DNA of 64,000 bases from contig MPMR01000002.1 in assembly GCA_002238605.1 (NCBI GenBank), positions 62,001 through 126,000 of the forward strand, given 5' to 3'. The stretch comes from BD2-11 clade cluster bacterium bin43. Lineage in GTDB: Bacteria; Gemmatimonadota; Gemmatimonadetes; Longimicrobiales; Gaopeijiaceae. The position numbers and the translations under genes are program-made. Positions 42,861 to 53,022 of the stretch are shown here, piece by piece (position 1 is the first letter of the stretch; each line of letters starts with the position of its first letter). Under the pieces are notes generated by a model that saw only the letters and a program-made list of their open reading frames with translations, was not told the origin of the DNA and made no database searches.

Positions 42861-44297
42861 ATGGCCGACAGACCCGACAATCGCCACGAAGCCCAGCCGC
42901 CCGCCGCCCTCAACCGCCGCGATTTCCTGAAGGCCGGCGCGCTCGGGGTGGCGGCCGGCGCCGCTGGCGGATGCACCGAGCCCGGAGCCGAAGCGGCCAC
43001 TACGCGAGCCCGGACCTCGGCCCCGGCCACCGCCACCACGCCGCAGGGCCTCCCCGCCCCCCCGCAGCAGCCCCTCGCCGCCCCTCCCCTCGACCCCGTG
43101 CGCATCGGGTTCGTCGGCGTGGGCGGGATGGGCACGGCGCACGTCCGCAACCTGGTCCGCATCGACGGCTGCGTGGTGAGCGCCGTCTGCGACATCCGTG
43201 CCGAACACGCCGAGCGGGCCGCCGCCCTTATCGAAGAGGCGGGACACCCCCGCCCCGCCCACTACACGCGCGGCGAGCGCGACTTCGAGCGCCTGTGCGC
43301 CGAGGAGGACCTCGACCTGGTATACACCGCGACGCCCTGGCGCTGGCACGTACCCGTCTGCGTCGCCGCCATGGAGAACGGCAAGCACGCCGCCACCGAG
43401 GTCCCCGCCGCCTACACCCTGGACGACTGCTGGCGGCTGGTGGAGACCGCCGAGCGCACCGAACGCCACTGCGTGATGATGGAGAACGTCAACTACGGCC
43501 GTGCCGAACTCCTCTGCCTCAACCTGGTCCGCCAGGGGCTGCTCGGAGAGATCCTGCACGCCGAGTGCGGCTACCTGCACGACCTGCGCGAGATCAAGTT
43601 CGCCGACGAAGGCGAGGGCCTGTGGCGGCGCGCGCACTCATGGACGCGCAACGGCAACCTCTACCCCACCCACGGCCTGGGCCCGGTCGCCAACTGCATG
43701 GACATCAACCGGGGCGACCGCTTCGCCTCCCTGGTGTCGATGAGCAGCCCGTCGCGCGGCCTGCAGGAGTGGGCGGCCCTCCACTACGGCGAAGGACACC
43801 CCAGGCGCGCCGAGACCTTCGCCCTGGGCGACATCAACGCGAGCCTCATCCAGACCGCGCTGGGGCGCACCATCTACGTGGCGCACGACACCAACCTGCC
43901 CCGTCCCTACGACCGCATCAACAAGGTCCAGGGCACGCGCGGCATCTTCCAGGGCTACCCGGACCGGGTTTACATCGAGGGCAGCAGCCCGTCGCATCGG
44001 TGGCAGGAGGCCGAGGCCTGGTACGGCGACTTCGAGCACCCGCTCTGGAGCGCGCTGCGCGAGGCATCCATCGGCGCCGGACACGGCGGAATGGATTTCA
44101 TGGAGGACTATCGGCTGGTCGAGTGCCTGCGGCGCGGCGAGCCCACCGACATGAACGTCTATGACGCGGCCGCCCTGAGCGCCGTCTGCGAGCTCTCGGA
44201 GATCAGCGTCGCCCAGGGGAGCGCGCCGGTCCCCTTCCCCGACTTCACGCGAGGGAAATGGAGGGACTGGCAGCCATGGCCCATCGTCACGGCATAG
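42861..44297 (+). CDS. Gfo/Idh/MocA oxidoreductase-fold protein, GH109-like (alpha-N-acetylgalactosaminidase type)
   Basis: 478 residues from the ATG at 42861. The twin-arginine signal 'NRRDFLKAGALGVAAGAAGG' ends at a Cys, suggesting a Tat-exported lipoprotein. A Thr/Pro/Ala-rich linker leads to the NAD-binding 'VRIGFVGVGGMGTAHVRNL' (about 76-94). The C-terminal part ('NGNLYPTHGLGPVANCMDIN', 'HGGMDFMEDYRLVECL', 'EPTDMNVYDAAALSAVCELSE') matches GH109 glycosidases, which use bound NAD to hydrolyse glycosides by a redox-elimination route. The natural substrate is unknown. It overlaps the following lipoprotein gene by 22 bases. Confidence 0.85.
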   Translation: MADRPDNRHEAQPPAALNRRDFLKAGALGVAAGAAGGCTEPGAEAATTRARTSAPATATTPQGLPAPPQQPLAAPPLDPVRIGFVGVGGMGTAHVRNLVRIDGCVVSAVCDIRAEHAERAAALIEEAGHPRPAHYTRGERDFERLCAEEDLDLVYTATPWRWHVPVCVAAMENGKHAATEVPAAYTLDDCWRLVETAERTERHCVMMENVNYGRAELLCLNLVRQGLLGEILHAECGYLHDLREIKFADEGEGLWRRAHSWTRNGNLYPTHGLGPVANCMDINRGDRFASLVSMSSPSRGLQEWAALHYGEGHPRRAETFALGDINASLIQTALGRTIYVAHDTNLPRPYDRINKVQGTRGIFQGYPDRVYIEGSSPSHRWQEAEAWYGDFEHPLWSALREASIGAGHGGMDFMEDYRLVECLRRGEPTDMNVYDAAALSAVCELSEISVAQGSAPVPFPDFTRGKWRDWQPWPIVTA

Positions 44298-45508
44298 CCG
44301 TGTTTCGCGCTGCCGCGGCGCTGTCCGCAACGGCCCTCATCGCCGGCTGTGCCGGCCCGCAGGCCGACGATCCGGGCGCTCCGCTCGAGCCAGGCGCGTC
44401 GGATATCGAAATACTGGGCACCTCCGGGTCCCTCGCCGTCGTACAGGACCTCGAGGTGTTGAGCGACGGCTCCGTCTGGGTCTTCAATTCGGTCGAGCCC
44501 TACTTTATCGGGTTCGGCCCGGATGGCGAATCCCTCGGCGCTCACGGACGAGCCGGAGGCGGACCCGAGGAGTTCCCGATGCCCTCCGCCTTCCTCACGG
44601 GGGGATGGGAGGGCGAGGCATGGGTCTTCGATCTCCGGCGCCACGCCATGATCCGGGTGTCCCGGCCGGACGCGGAATGGGCGGAGATCCCCCTGCGGTC
44701 GGAGTCCCTGCCGCCCGGCAGCATCCGCGGCGGAATGAACCTGGTGAGCGCGGCGGTCCGAACTGCCCGACTCGGCGGCGAGATCATCGTCCCCCGCGCG
44801 CGACCGCCGGGCGAGGGGGGCATGCTCGGACTCCGACTCTCGCTCCTGGGAGCCGATCTGGTCGCGGTCGATCCGGAAGCAGCGGGGACCCGAACCCTCG
44901 TGACGCTCGGAGAGGTGCTGGACGATCCATCCGGAGACTTCGTCCCAAGCGATGGCGGATTCCCGCAGTGGTATCGGCTGTGGGCCCCGTGCGGAGAGAA
45001 CGTCGTGCGCGTCTATGACCGGGTGCGGCATCAGCTGCGTGGCTTCGACCGATCGGGATCGGAGGTGAACGCCATCGATCTTCCGCCCGTTCCCTTCACG
45101 GAGGTCACACCCCGACAGTTCGCCGGCGCGGTGTTCGAGCTGAGGCAGGCCGAGTTGACGGGAGACGTAAGGGGAAGGCTCGGCGAAGCGGACCGGCAGC
45201 GGGTCCTTAATCAGATGGCGCAGGGTGTCAGCGGCAGTCCGCGGGAGCTCGCGACCTACCTGCCGCATTATGTGGACTTCCGCTGCAGTGAAGACGGGAC
45301 GATGTGGCTGCACCCGTTCGATCCCGACGCCGGCGGACTGAACGGCGGTCCGCGCTGGCTGCGCATCTCGCCGAATGGAGTGCCGCGGGAAGTGCGTCTC
45401 CCCGACCGGTTCGACGCCCTGCGCTTCTCGGATTCCCGCATCTGGGGCGTCTATCGGGACGAGCTGGATGTCCCTTCCGTCGCGTCCATTCCGCTCCGGG
45501 CCGGCTGA
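44276..45508 (+). CDS. 6-bladed beta-propeller lipoprotein
   Basis: 410 residues from the ATG at 44276, with GGAGGG eight bases upstream inside the GH109-like gene; an ATG six codons earlier is possible. The signal peptide ends in a strong lipobox, 'ALIAGC'. Propeller-like repeats include 'DLEVLSDGSVWVFNSVEPYF', 'FGPDGESLGAHGRAGGGPEEF' and 'FDRSGSEVNAIDL'. This is the same class as the protein at 1178 but only distantly similar. It sits between the GH109-like gene and the TonB receptor gene, so it might act with them at the cell surface. Confidence 0.75.
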   Translation: MAHRHGIAVFRAAAALSATALIAGCAGPQADDPGAPLEPGASDIEILGTSGSLAVVQDLEVLSDGSVWVFNSVEPYFIGFGPDGESLGAHGRAGGGPEEFPMPSAFLTGGWEGEAWVFDLRRHAMIRVSRPDAEWAEIPLRSESLPPGSIRGGMNLVSAAVRTARLGGEIIVPRARPPGEGGMLGLRLSLLGADLVAVDPEAAGTRTLVTLGEVLDDPSGDFVPSDGGFPQWYRLWAPCGENVVRVYDRVRHQLRGFDRSGSEVNAIDLPPVPFTEVTPRQFAGAVFELRQAELTGDVRGRLGEADRQRVLNQMAQGVSGSPRELATYLPHYVDFRCSEDGTMWLHPFDPDAGGLNGGPRWLRISPNGVPREVRLPDRFDALRFSDSRIWGVYRDELDVPSVASIPLRAG

Positions 45509-45588
45509 TCTGGTGCAGCGAACGACCCGCCGGCATCGACCGGGCCTCTGCGTCCCGCCCCTGCACGGTCCCACCTGCACGGTTTCTC

Positions 45589-47880
45589 GTGGATAACGTC
45601 CGTGGCACGGCGGTTCGTGCGTGTGGCGACGGAGTCCGTCGGCATCCGCTGGCGCTCGTCCTTTTTCTCGCGGTCGCTCCCGCGCTCGTCAGTCCCCGGG
45701 TCTCCGCGCAGGAGCCGGAGCAGGGACATGTGTTCGAGGGCAACGTGCGCGACGCGGGCACCGGTGAACCCCTGGCGGGAGCGCAGGTCTCGGTGGTCGG
45801 GAGGGAAACCAGAGCGGTGACCCGCGGGGACGGGAGCTTCCACCTGACCGGGTTGGCCGCGGGCGGGTACGTCCTTCGAGCCGACCGTCTGGGATACAGG
45901 GGCGCCACCGTGGTAGTGACCGTGGGGACCGAGCGCGCGCGCCGAGCGGTGGCGGAGTCGGCAGAGGTCGTGATCGAGCTGGTGCCGTCTCCCATTGCGC
46001 TGGAGAACCTGGTGGTAACGGCCACGATCAGCGAGCGGGCCGCGGCCGAGGCGCTACGGCCGGTCAGCGTCATGGCCGGCGATGTCCTGCAGCGCCAGAT
46101 GACGGCGACCGTGGCGGGGACCCTGGCGTCAATGCCCGGGCTGGCCGCCACCAGGATGGGTCCATCGGTTGCGCAGCCGGTGATCCGGGGACTGAGCGGG
46201 GATCGGGTACTGATGCTCGAGGACGGGATTGCGGTCGGGGACGCCTCCAACTCGGGCGCGGACCACACGACCGCTCTCGACCCTTCGTCGGCACGGCGGA
46301 TCGAGGTTGTGCGGGGTCCGGGTGCTCTGCTCTACGGAGGCAACGCGCTGGGCGGGGTCATCAACGTCATCCGCGACGAGATTCCGTCCGCCGTGCCGCG
46401 CCACCTGACGGGCGCGGCGACACTGCAGACGCAGACCGCGACCGGCTCGCTGGCCGGCAGCGCGACATCCGTCTTCGCCATCTCGGAGAGCGTGCCGCTG
46501 CGTGTGGAGGTGGCCGCACGGACGGCGGGAGATCTGAAGACGCCGGCCGGCACGCTTCTCAACACCGACGGCGAACTGTTGAGCGGGGGTGCGGGGACGG
46601 CCTGGGTGTCCGATTGGGGTCGCGTGGGGACGTCCTTCCGCGGCTACCGCAACTACTACGGCATCCCGGGCGGCTTCGTGGGTGGGCACGAGGAGGGGGT
46701 GCGCATCGAAATGGAGCGATTCTCATCGAAGTTGCGGACCGCGGTCGAGGAGCCGGTCGGACCCTTCCGCAACCTCCGCTTCGACGCGACTCACACCTGG
46801 TACACGCACCGGGAGATCGAGGCATCGGACATTGTGGGGACGATCTTCGAACAGCAGAGCGCGAGCGCGGATGTCCTGGGTCGGCATGGGCGTTGGGGTC
46901 CGTTTACGGCGGGTGCGATGGGCGGCCGAGCGTCGTGGGAGGATTTCGGATACGGGGGATCGCTGTACACGCCGGACACGCGTCGGCTCAAGGCGGCCCT
47001 GTACCTGCTCGAGGAGGTCGATCTGGGCTCCCTCCAGATCGAGTCGGGGCTGCGCTACGACTGGACCCTGACCGATCCGGGGGAGGATCGGATTTCGGAC
47101 ATCGGTGAGATCCGTGACCGCAGGTTCCCCTCCCTGTCGGGGTCGTTGGGTGTCCTCTACAACTCCACCTCGGGGCTGGTGCTCGGCGCAAGCGTTGTCC
47201 GGGCGTTCCGCACGCCCGACGTCACCGAACTCTACTCGGAAGGGCCGCATCTGGCGGCCTACGTCTTTGAAGTCGGAAATCCGTCTCTGGAGGGCGAGGT
47301 CGGGAGGGGCCTCGACGTCTTCGTCCGCTACGAATCCGAACGACTGAGAGCCGAGGTGACCGGCTTCCACAACGACATCAGGAACCACATCTACGGGGAG
47401 GACACGGGCCGCCTGAGCCGCGTGCGCCTCCCCATTTATCAATTCCGGGGCAACGACGCCGTGTTCACCGGCTTCGAGGCCGGCGTGGACGTTGACGCCG
47501 GGCGGGGGCTGGCGCTGGAGGGCGTGGCCTCACTGGTGAAGGGCAGCCTCAAGGGGAGTGGTCGGCCTTTGCCCCTCGTTCCTCCGCTCAAGGGACATGT
47601 GGCCGTAAAGTACGAGCGGCCGTCGTGGTATGTCCGAGCCGAGGCCGAGATGGCAAACCGTCAGGACCGGGTCGGAGAATTCGAGACGCCGACGCATGGG
47701 TACACGGTCTTCAACGCCGCGGCAGGGGTGCGGGTTACGGTCGGCGGGCGTCTGAACGTCCTTACCGTGAGCCTCGCCAACGCCGCAAATGCCGAGTACC
47801 GCAACCATCTCTCCCGGGTGAAGGAGATCATGCCGGAGGCCGCCCGGAGTCTGAACGTCACCTATCGGGTGGTCTTCTGA
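45589..47880 (+). CDS. TonB-dependent outer-membrane receptor, ZnuD-like, with carboxypeptidase-regulatory-like domain
   Basis: 763 residues from a probable GTG at 45589. A signal peptide ('LALVLFLAVAPALVSPRVSA') is followed by an Ig-like regulatory domain ('GNVRDAGTGEPLAGAQVSVV'). The plug domain contains 'GDRVLMLEDGIAVGDASNSG' running into 'ADHTTALDPSSARRIEVVRG' and 'LLYGGNALGGVINV', close to zinc/copper receptors of the ZnuD type. The 22-strand barrel ends in a terminal Phe ('NVTYRVVF'), the usual BamA signal. 'EVGNPSLEGEVGRGLDVFV' is typical. It imports an unknown ligand, possibly a metal complex, using TonB energy. Confidence 0.9.
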   Translation: MDNVRGTAVRACGDGVRRHPLALVLFLAVAPALVSPRVSAQEPEQGHVFEGNVRDAGTGEPLAGAQVSVVGRETRAVTRGDGSFHLTGLAAGGYVLRADRLGYRGATVVVTVGTERARRAVAESAEVVIELVPSPIALENLVVTATISERAAAEALRPVSVMAGDVLQRQMTATVAGTLASMPGLAATRMGPSVAQPVIRGLSGDRVLMLEDGIAVGDASNSGADHTTALDPSSARRIEVVRGPGALLYGGNALGGVINVIRDEIPSAVPRHLTGAATLQTQTATGSLAGSATSVFAISESVPLRVEVAARTAGDLKTPAGTLLNTDGELLSGGAGTAWVSDWGRVGTSFRGYRNYYGIPGGFVGGHEEGVRIEMERFSSKLRTAVEEPVGPFRNLRFDATHTWYTHREIEASDIVGTIFEQQSASADVLGRHGRWGPFTAGAMGGRASWEDFGYGGSLYTPDTRRLKAALYLLEEVDLGSLQIESGLRYDWTLTDPGEDRISDIGEIRDRRFPSLSGSLGVLYNSTSGLVLGASVVRAFRTPDVTELYSEGPHLAAYVFEVGNPSLEGEVGRGLDVFVRYESERLRAEVTGFHNDIRNHIYGEDTGRLSRVRLPIYQFRGNDAVFTGFEAGVDVDAGRGLALEGVASLVKGSLKGSGRPLPLVPPLKGHVAVKYERPSWYVRAEAEMANRQDRVGEFETPTHGYTVFNAAAGVRVTVGGRLNVLTVSLANAANAEYRNHLSRVKEIMPEAARSLNVTYRVVF

Positions 47881-47887
47881 GGTCGAG

Positions 47888-48994
47888 TCAGCGCGCCAGC
47901 CAGGCGCTGAAGCGCTCGTTCAGTTCGTCCTGGTGGTCGACCCAGAACGCCCAGTCGTAACGGAGCGCACGCTCCACGTTGCCCGCGCTGGCCGGCATGT
48001 GCGGCGCCATGTCGACCCCTGCGACTACATGGGTCGTCACCAGCGGCATGCCGGATCTGCGCGCCGGGGAATAGGAGATGCGGCGGCCGATCCGCGCCAG
48101 AGACTCGGCGCTGGTGCTGAAGGCCACGTATCTCAGCGCCTCTTCCAGCCTCGGTGTACCCGCGACGATCCCGACCTGACCCACGTCCAGCAACTGCCCG
48201 TCCCACACGATCACGAACCGTTGGTTCTCCAGGATCCGGGCATTGAAAATGCGACCGTTGTAGGCCGTGCTCATGACCACCTCCCGGTCGGCCAACATCT
48301 GGGGCGGCTGGGCGCCCGCCTCCCACCACACCACTTCGTCCTTGATCGTTTCGAGCATGGCAAAGGCCCGGTCCAGTCCCGCCGGCGTCTCGAGGGTGGC
48401 GTACACCTCGTCGAGCGGCACGCCATCGGCGATCAGGGCGAATTCCAGGTTTACCTGTGGTACCCGCCGCATTCCGCGGCGGCCCGGGAACTTCTCCAGG
48501 TCGAAGAAGTCGGCCATGGTGGTGGGTCTTTCGCCCTGGAAGCTCTCGTCGTTGTACGCATACACGGTCGACCAGTACAGATTGCCCACCCCGCACTCGG
48601 TGTGGCTCTCGGCCACGAAGTCGTCGGCCGCGGGAGTGCCATCGGGTCCGGGGGGCAGATCGTCGATGTCTATCGGCTCGAGCAGCCCCTCGTCGCAACC
48701 GCGCACGGCATCGGCCATCTCCAGATCGACCACATCCCAGTGGACGCTGCCGATGTCCACCTGCGCCCGTATCTGGGCCAGGCCGCCGTTGTAGGCCTCC
48801 ACGCTGATACGGATGCCGGTCGCCTCGGTGAAGGGAATGTTGACGCCCTCGTTGACGGCCCGGCCGTAGGAGCCGCCCCACGACACGACGGTGATCGACT
48901 GCCCGGCGACGGGCTGGAGCGGGACGCTGGAAAGGAGCGCGCCGAGCCCCAGGATGGTCACCGCGGGAACGCGTCTCATTACTTCTCTTCTCAT
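47888..48994 (-). CDS. Periplasmic ABC substrate-binding protein, PotD-like, orphan
   Basis: 368 residues with signal peptide 'VTILGLGALLSSVPLQPVAG'. 'SITVVSWGGSYGRAVNEGVN' at the mature N-terminus, 'WDVVDLEMADAVRGCDEGLL' and 'PTTMADFFDLEKFPGRRGMR' are typical of spermidine/putrescine-type (PotD/PotF) binding proteins. No permease or ATPase gene is adjacent; it sits between the convergent TonB gene (seven-base gap) and an S9 peptidase gene. The ligand is unknown; polyamine or a small organic cation is the family default. Confidence 0.85.
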   Translation of the reverse strand: MRREVMRRVPAVTILGLGALLSSVPLQPVAGQSITVVSWGGSYGRAVNEGVNIPFTEATGIRISVEAYNGGLAQIRAQVDIGSVHWDVVDLEMADAVRGCDEGLLEPIDIDDLPPGPDGTPAADDFVAESHTECGVGNLYWSTVYAYNDESFQGERPTTMADFFDLEKFPGRRGMRRVPQVNLEFALIADGVPLDEVYATLETPAGLDRAFAMLETIKDEVVWWEAGAQPPQMLADREVVMSTAYNGRIFNARILENQRFVIVWDGQLLDVGQVGIVAGTPRLEEALRYVAFSTSAESLARIGRRISYSPARRSGMPLVTTHVVAGVDMAPHMPASAGNVERALRYDWAFWVDHQDELNERFSAWLAR

Positions 48995-49026
48995 GCCGTT
49001 TCTCCCTCAGGACAAACCATACCGGA

Positions 49027-51201
49027 CTACGGCCTCCCCTCTGTCGCCACCGCCGCCCCGCCCATCAGGTAGCGGTCGAAGAAGCGGTCCGTCGCGTGGA
49101 AGGTGGTCAGCCAGCGCTCGTGCAGCAGGAAGTCGTGCACGTCGTCCGGGAAGACGATGAGTTCGTGGGGCACGCCCTGCGCCCGCAGCAGCTGCACCAG
49201 CCCGACGGTCTGCGAGAACGCCACGTTGCGGTCATCGTCCCCGTGGATGAGCAGGACTGGCGACGTCCAGTTCTCGATCTCCGAGATCGCGGAAGACTGG
49301 TACGACACCGATTCCGGGTCGATGGAGTTGCCCCACAGGTGCACGCCGGCGATGTCGACGCCCGCCGCGAAGAGGTCGGAGTCGCGCGCGAGTCCCTGGG
49401 CGGTGAGGATGCCCCCGTAGGAGAGGCCCCAGAGCCCGATGCGCGCGGGATCCACGTCGGGGCGGTCGCGCAGGTACTCACCGGCGGCCCGGATGTCCTG
49501 GTACTCGGTGTTGCCCTCGCGTCCGCGCCCTGGGGCGTTGCGGAATTCGCGGCCGTAGCCGATGCCGCTCCGGTAGTTCACCGAAAGCACCACGTAGCCC
49601 TTGTTCGCGAAGTACTGGTTGATGGCGTAGGCCATGTGGTAGAAATGCATGTAGTGGTACCCGAGCAGCATCTGCCGCCGGGATCCCCCGTGGATGAACA
49701 GGAGCGCCGGACGTTGTTCGCCGGGCTCGAGGTCCGGGGGCAGGAAGAGCTGGTTGTGGAACTCGAAGCCGTCTTCGGCGTCGAGCGTGACCGCCTCGGG
49801 GACGACGTGTTCATCGTGGGGATAGCGGGCCGGAAGCTCGCGAATCGTCCTCGCATCGCCCCCGGAAGCCGGCGCCACCGCCACCGTGAGCGGATGGCTC
49901 GCGCTCGCGGCAAGCAGCGCCACCTGTTCGCCGCTCGCCAGCACGGCCGGCCAGGTCTCGACGCCGTCGCCGCGGGTGAGCTGACGCGCCCCTCCGCCCG
50001 CGGTGGGCACGCTCCACAGGTGGCGCCGGTCGATGTCGCCCGCGTTGGTGGCGTAGAACAGGGTGCGCCCGTCCGCCGAGAGCGAGATGTACTCGGCGAT
50101 GCCGTCGCCCGGCGTCAACTCGACGGGTTCCCTGGTGCCCCCTCCTGCCGCGACCGCGTAGTACCGGCGCCACCCGCCGGGCTCGGCCTGGAAGATGATG
50201 TGGTCGCCGGCCCAGATGACCTCGCGCACCTCGCGGTAGATGCTGTCGCCGGGCGGGCTGTGCCACACCTCGACCGCTTCCCCCGTGCGCACGTCACCGA
50301 CCCAGATGGAGAAGTCGTACCCGCCGGCGAAGCGGGCCTCGGTCATCCCGGCGGGCCAGATGCCTCCCGTGACATTTTCTTCGGCAGGACTGCCCCCGGT
50401 GGCGCCCCCCCGCTCCGCACGCGCGCCGAAGGGCAGCCCCGGCCTGCGGATGAAGGCGACCCGGCTTCCGTCCGGCGACCAGGTGGGGCTGGTATCGCGG
50501 TCGACCGCGGGGCCCAGGTATGTGACCGCGGGACTCTCGGTGTCGTATATGCCGATGAAGCTGTGGTCTTCCCGGTCGCTCACGAAAGCGACGCGACGCG
50601 AGTCCGGTGACCACACCGGGTCGCTCTGACTGCCGAACACGCTGAAGAGCGGCCGCTCCGGGTCGCCGGTCGCAACCCCGGGGTTCACCGGGGCCCGATA
50701 GATGTCGCCATCGCTCTCCCAGGCGATCCATTCCCCGTCGGGGGACAGCGCCACGTTCCAGGCCTCGGCCACCCGCCAGGGCTCGCCACCCGCGGTGCTC
50801 ACGGCCCAGGCGGCCCGCTCGGCGCCCCGGGGATCGCTGGCGGGGTTGGCGATCCATCCCTGCCGGTTGGGAGTGTGCCCGCGCAGGAAGACCAGCGTGG
50901 ACCCGTCGTCCGAGATGCGCAGGCTCGACAGGTCGCGCCCGTCATCGTCCTCGAAGCGCGTCAGCCGCTCCGGCACGAAGTCGGGCGCCACCGCCGTGTA
51001 CACGTTGCGCTTCCCCTCCTCGTACTCGATCCAGGCGATGCGGTCCGCCGCCCGGGCCGACACCAGCTGCACCGGATACCCGGGGCTGAGCACGTCCTCG
51101 ATCGAGAAGCGCTGCGCCTGGGCAGGCAGCGCGCCGAGCGGGGCGAGGGCGGGGAAAGAAAGCAGCGCGAGAGCCAAAAGCAGCAGGCGAGGGCGCGTCA
51201 T
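49027..51201 (-). CDS. S9-family serine peptidase (DPP4/acylaminoacyl-peptidase type)
   Basis: 724 residues from the ATG at 51201, with signal peptide 'LLLLALALLSFPALAPLGAL' and on to 'AQAQ'. WD40-like propeller repeats ('LSPDGEWIAWESDGDIYRAP', 'DPVWSPDSRRVAFVSD', 'PTWSPDGSRVAFIRRPG') come first. A C-terminal alpha/beta-hydrolase follows: Ser near 595 in 'IGLWGLSYGGILTAQ', Asp in 'LLIHGDDDRNVAFSQ' and His in 'FPDDVHDFLLHERW'. It should release dipeptides or larger fragments from peptides in the periplasm. It is divergent from the M28 peptidase gene at 51446. Confidence 0.9.
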   Translation of the reverse strand: MTRPRLLLLALALLSFPALAPLGALPAQAQRFSIEDVLSPGYPVQLVSARAADRIAWIEYEEGKRNVYTAVAPDFVPERLTRFEDDDGRDLSSLRISDDGSTLVFLRGHTPNRQGWIANPASDPRGAERAAWAVSTAGGEPWRVAEAWNVALSPDGEWIAWESDGDIYRAPVNPGVATGDPERPLFSVFGSQSDPVWSPDSRRVAFVSDREDHSFIGIYDTESPAVTYLGPAVDRDTSPTWSPDGSRVAFIRRPGLPFGARAERGGATGGSPAEENVTGGIWPAGMTEARFAGGYDFSIWVGDVRTGEAVEVWHSPPGDSIYREVREVIWAGDHIIFQAEPGGWRRYYAVAAGGGTREPVELTPGDGIAEYISLSADGRTLFYATNAGDIDRRHLWSVPTAGGGARQLTRGDGVETWPAVLASGEQVALLAASASHPLTVAVAPASGGDARTIRELPARYPHDEHVVPEAVTLDAEDGFEFHNQLFLPPDLEPGEQRPALLFIHGGSRRQMLLGYHYMHFYHMAYAINQYFANKGYVVLSVNYRSGIGYGREFRNAPGRGREGNTEYQDIRAAGEYLRDRPDVDPARIGLWGLSYGGILTAQGLARDSDLFAAGVDIAGVHLWGNSIDPESVSYQSSAISEIENWTSPVLLIHGDDDRNVAFSQTVGLVQLLRAQGVPHELIVFPDDVHDFLLHERWLTTFHATDRFFDRYLMGGAAVATEGRP

Positions 51202-51445
51202 GATTCGCCTCCGGGAGACTGGGCGAGACGGTTGGGACCACGGAATGTCAGGATGACACCACGCCAACCATCCGGCAACGTCCCGGCCGCGCATCTCCGC
51301 GCCCCGCTCGCGGACCGCATAAGTCAGCGACGCCCCGTCCGGCTCCGAGAGGCACCAGGGACCTCGGCTGCGGCTGGCGCTTCTCCGCCCCTTGGCCCAT
51401 CCTGACGCCTGAAGCCGCCAAGCACGCAAACGAAGGAAGCATCCC

Positions 51446-53002
51446 ATGAGCATCCGACGCACCCTTCTCGCCGCAGCCGCCCTCTCCCTCGCGGCGCCGC
51501 TGCCCGCCCAGACCTTCCCCTCCGACGACCCCGTCATCCAGGCGATGTGGGAGGAGGGCATGGGCTCGGGAAGCCAGGCCTTCGACCTGGCGCAGGCGCT
51601 GCTCGACTCCATCGGTCCCCGGCTGATGGGCTCGCCGGCCTACTCGCACGCCGCGGACTGGCTGATCTCCAACTACGAGAGCTGGGGCATCGAGGCGGAA
51701 CGCCAGGACTACGGCACCTGGATCGGATGGGATCGCGGCTTTACCCACATCGACATGCTCGAGCCCCGCAGGCGCACGCTCGAGGGCACCCTGCTCGCGT
51801 GGAGCCCCGGCACCGACGGACCCCTGGAGGGCGAGGTGATCGCGTTGCCCAGCTTCGCCAACGCCGCCGAGCTGAACGCCTGGCTGCCCTCCGCCGAGGG
51901 CAAGTTCGTCGCGGTCTCCTTCGCGGAACCGACCTGCCGCGAGGACCAGTCGTGGCTGGACCACGCCACACCCGAGTCCTTCCAGCGCATGAGCGAAGCC
52001 CGGGAAGCGGCACGAGAGGAATGGGCGGCCGGCTATCAGCTCACCTTCATCCCCAACGCCGGCCCGCGGCGGCTGGAGGAAGCGGGCGCTCTCGGGCTCA
52101 TCACGGGTCGCTGGTCCGAGGGCTGGGGCGTGGACAAGATCTTCGCCTCCTCGACCCGCGAGATCCCGTCGCTGCATCTGGCGTGCGAGGACTACTCCCT
52201 CCTGCACCGGCTCGCGTCGAGGGCCCAGGGCCCGCGCATCCGCCTGGAAGCCGACGCCGCATTCCTGGGCGACGTCCCCGCCTTCAACGTGGTGGCCACC
52301 ATCCCGGGCACCGAGCTGCCCGACGAGTACGTGCTGCTGAGCGCGCATCTGGACTCGTGGGACGGCGCCTCGGGCGCGACCGACAACGGCACCGGCACCA
52401 TCATGATGCACGAGGCGATGCGCATCCTGAGGGAGACCTATCCGAACCCTCGCCGCACGATCATGGTGGGGCACTGGGGCGGCGAGGAGCAGGGGCTGAT
52501 CGGCTCCAACGCCTTTGCGGCCGACAACCCCGAGGTGGTGGACGGACTTCAGGCCTCCTTCAACCAGGACAACGGCACCTGGCGCATCGACTTCATCCGC
52601 ATGCAGGGCTTCCTGGGCGCCGGGGAACACTTCGCCCGCTGGTTCGAGCGCATCCCGCCGGAGATCACCGGCCACATCGAGCTGGACGTGCCCGGTGTGC
52701 CCGAGACCGGCGGCTCGGACCACATGTCGTTCATCTGCAAGCCCGCGCCCGGGTTCCGGCTCCAGTCCAACTATCCCGACTATCGCCAGTACACCTGGCA
52801 CACCAACCGCGACACCTTCGACAAGATCGTCTTCGACGACCTGCGCAACAACGCGACCCTGGCCGCCATGCTCACCTACATGGCGTCGGAGGACCCGGAG
52901 CGGATGGACGTCAGCCAGCGCGTACTGCCGGTCAACGCCGCAACCGGCCGGCAGACGATGTGGCCCCGCTGCCGTCCGCCGAGGAGGAGCTTCGGGGGAT
53001 AG
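51446..53002 (+). CDS. M28-family zinc peptidase, secreted
   Basis: 518 residues with signal peptide 'TLLAAAALSLAAPLPAQ'. The catalytic domain is marked by 'YVLLSAHLDSWDGASGATDN' (His and bridging Asp, about 298-317), 'IMVGHWGGEEQGLIGSNAF' (Glu pair, about 340), 'DNGTWRIDFIRMQGF' and 'GGSDHMSF'. A PA-type insertion precedes the catalytic part. The final residues 'WPRCRPPRRSFGG' are atypical for the family and may reflect a late frame change. A lipoprotein gene follows after 20 bases. Confidence 0.88.
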   Translation: MSIRRTLLAAAALSLAAPLPAQTFPSDDPVIQAMWEEGMGSGSQAFDLAQALLDSIGPRLMGSPAYSHAADWLISNYESWGIEAERQDYGTWIGWDRGFTHIDMLEPRRRTLEGTLLAWSPGTDGPLEGEVIALPSFANAAELNAWLPSAEGKFVAVSFAEPTCREDQSWLDHATPESFQRMSEAREAAREEWAAGYQLTFIPNAGPRRLEEAGALGLITGRWSEGWGVDKIFASSTREIPSLHLACEDYSLLHRLASRAQGPRIRLEADAAFLGDVPAFNVVATIPGTELPDEYVLLSAHLDSWDGASGATDNGTGTIMMHEAMRILRETYPNPRRTIMVGHWGGEEQGLIGSNAFAADNPEVVDGLQASFNQDNGTWRIDFIRMQGFLGAGEHFARWFERIPPEITGHIELDVPGVPETGGSDHMSFICKPAPGFRLQSNYPDYRQYTWHTNRDTFDKIVFDDLRNNATLAAMLTYMASEDPERMDVSQRVLPVNAATGRQTMWPRCRPPRRSFGG

Positions 53003-53022
53003 CCGGCGGCAGGCAGACCATC

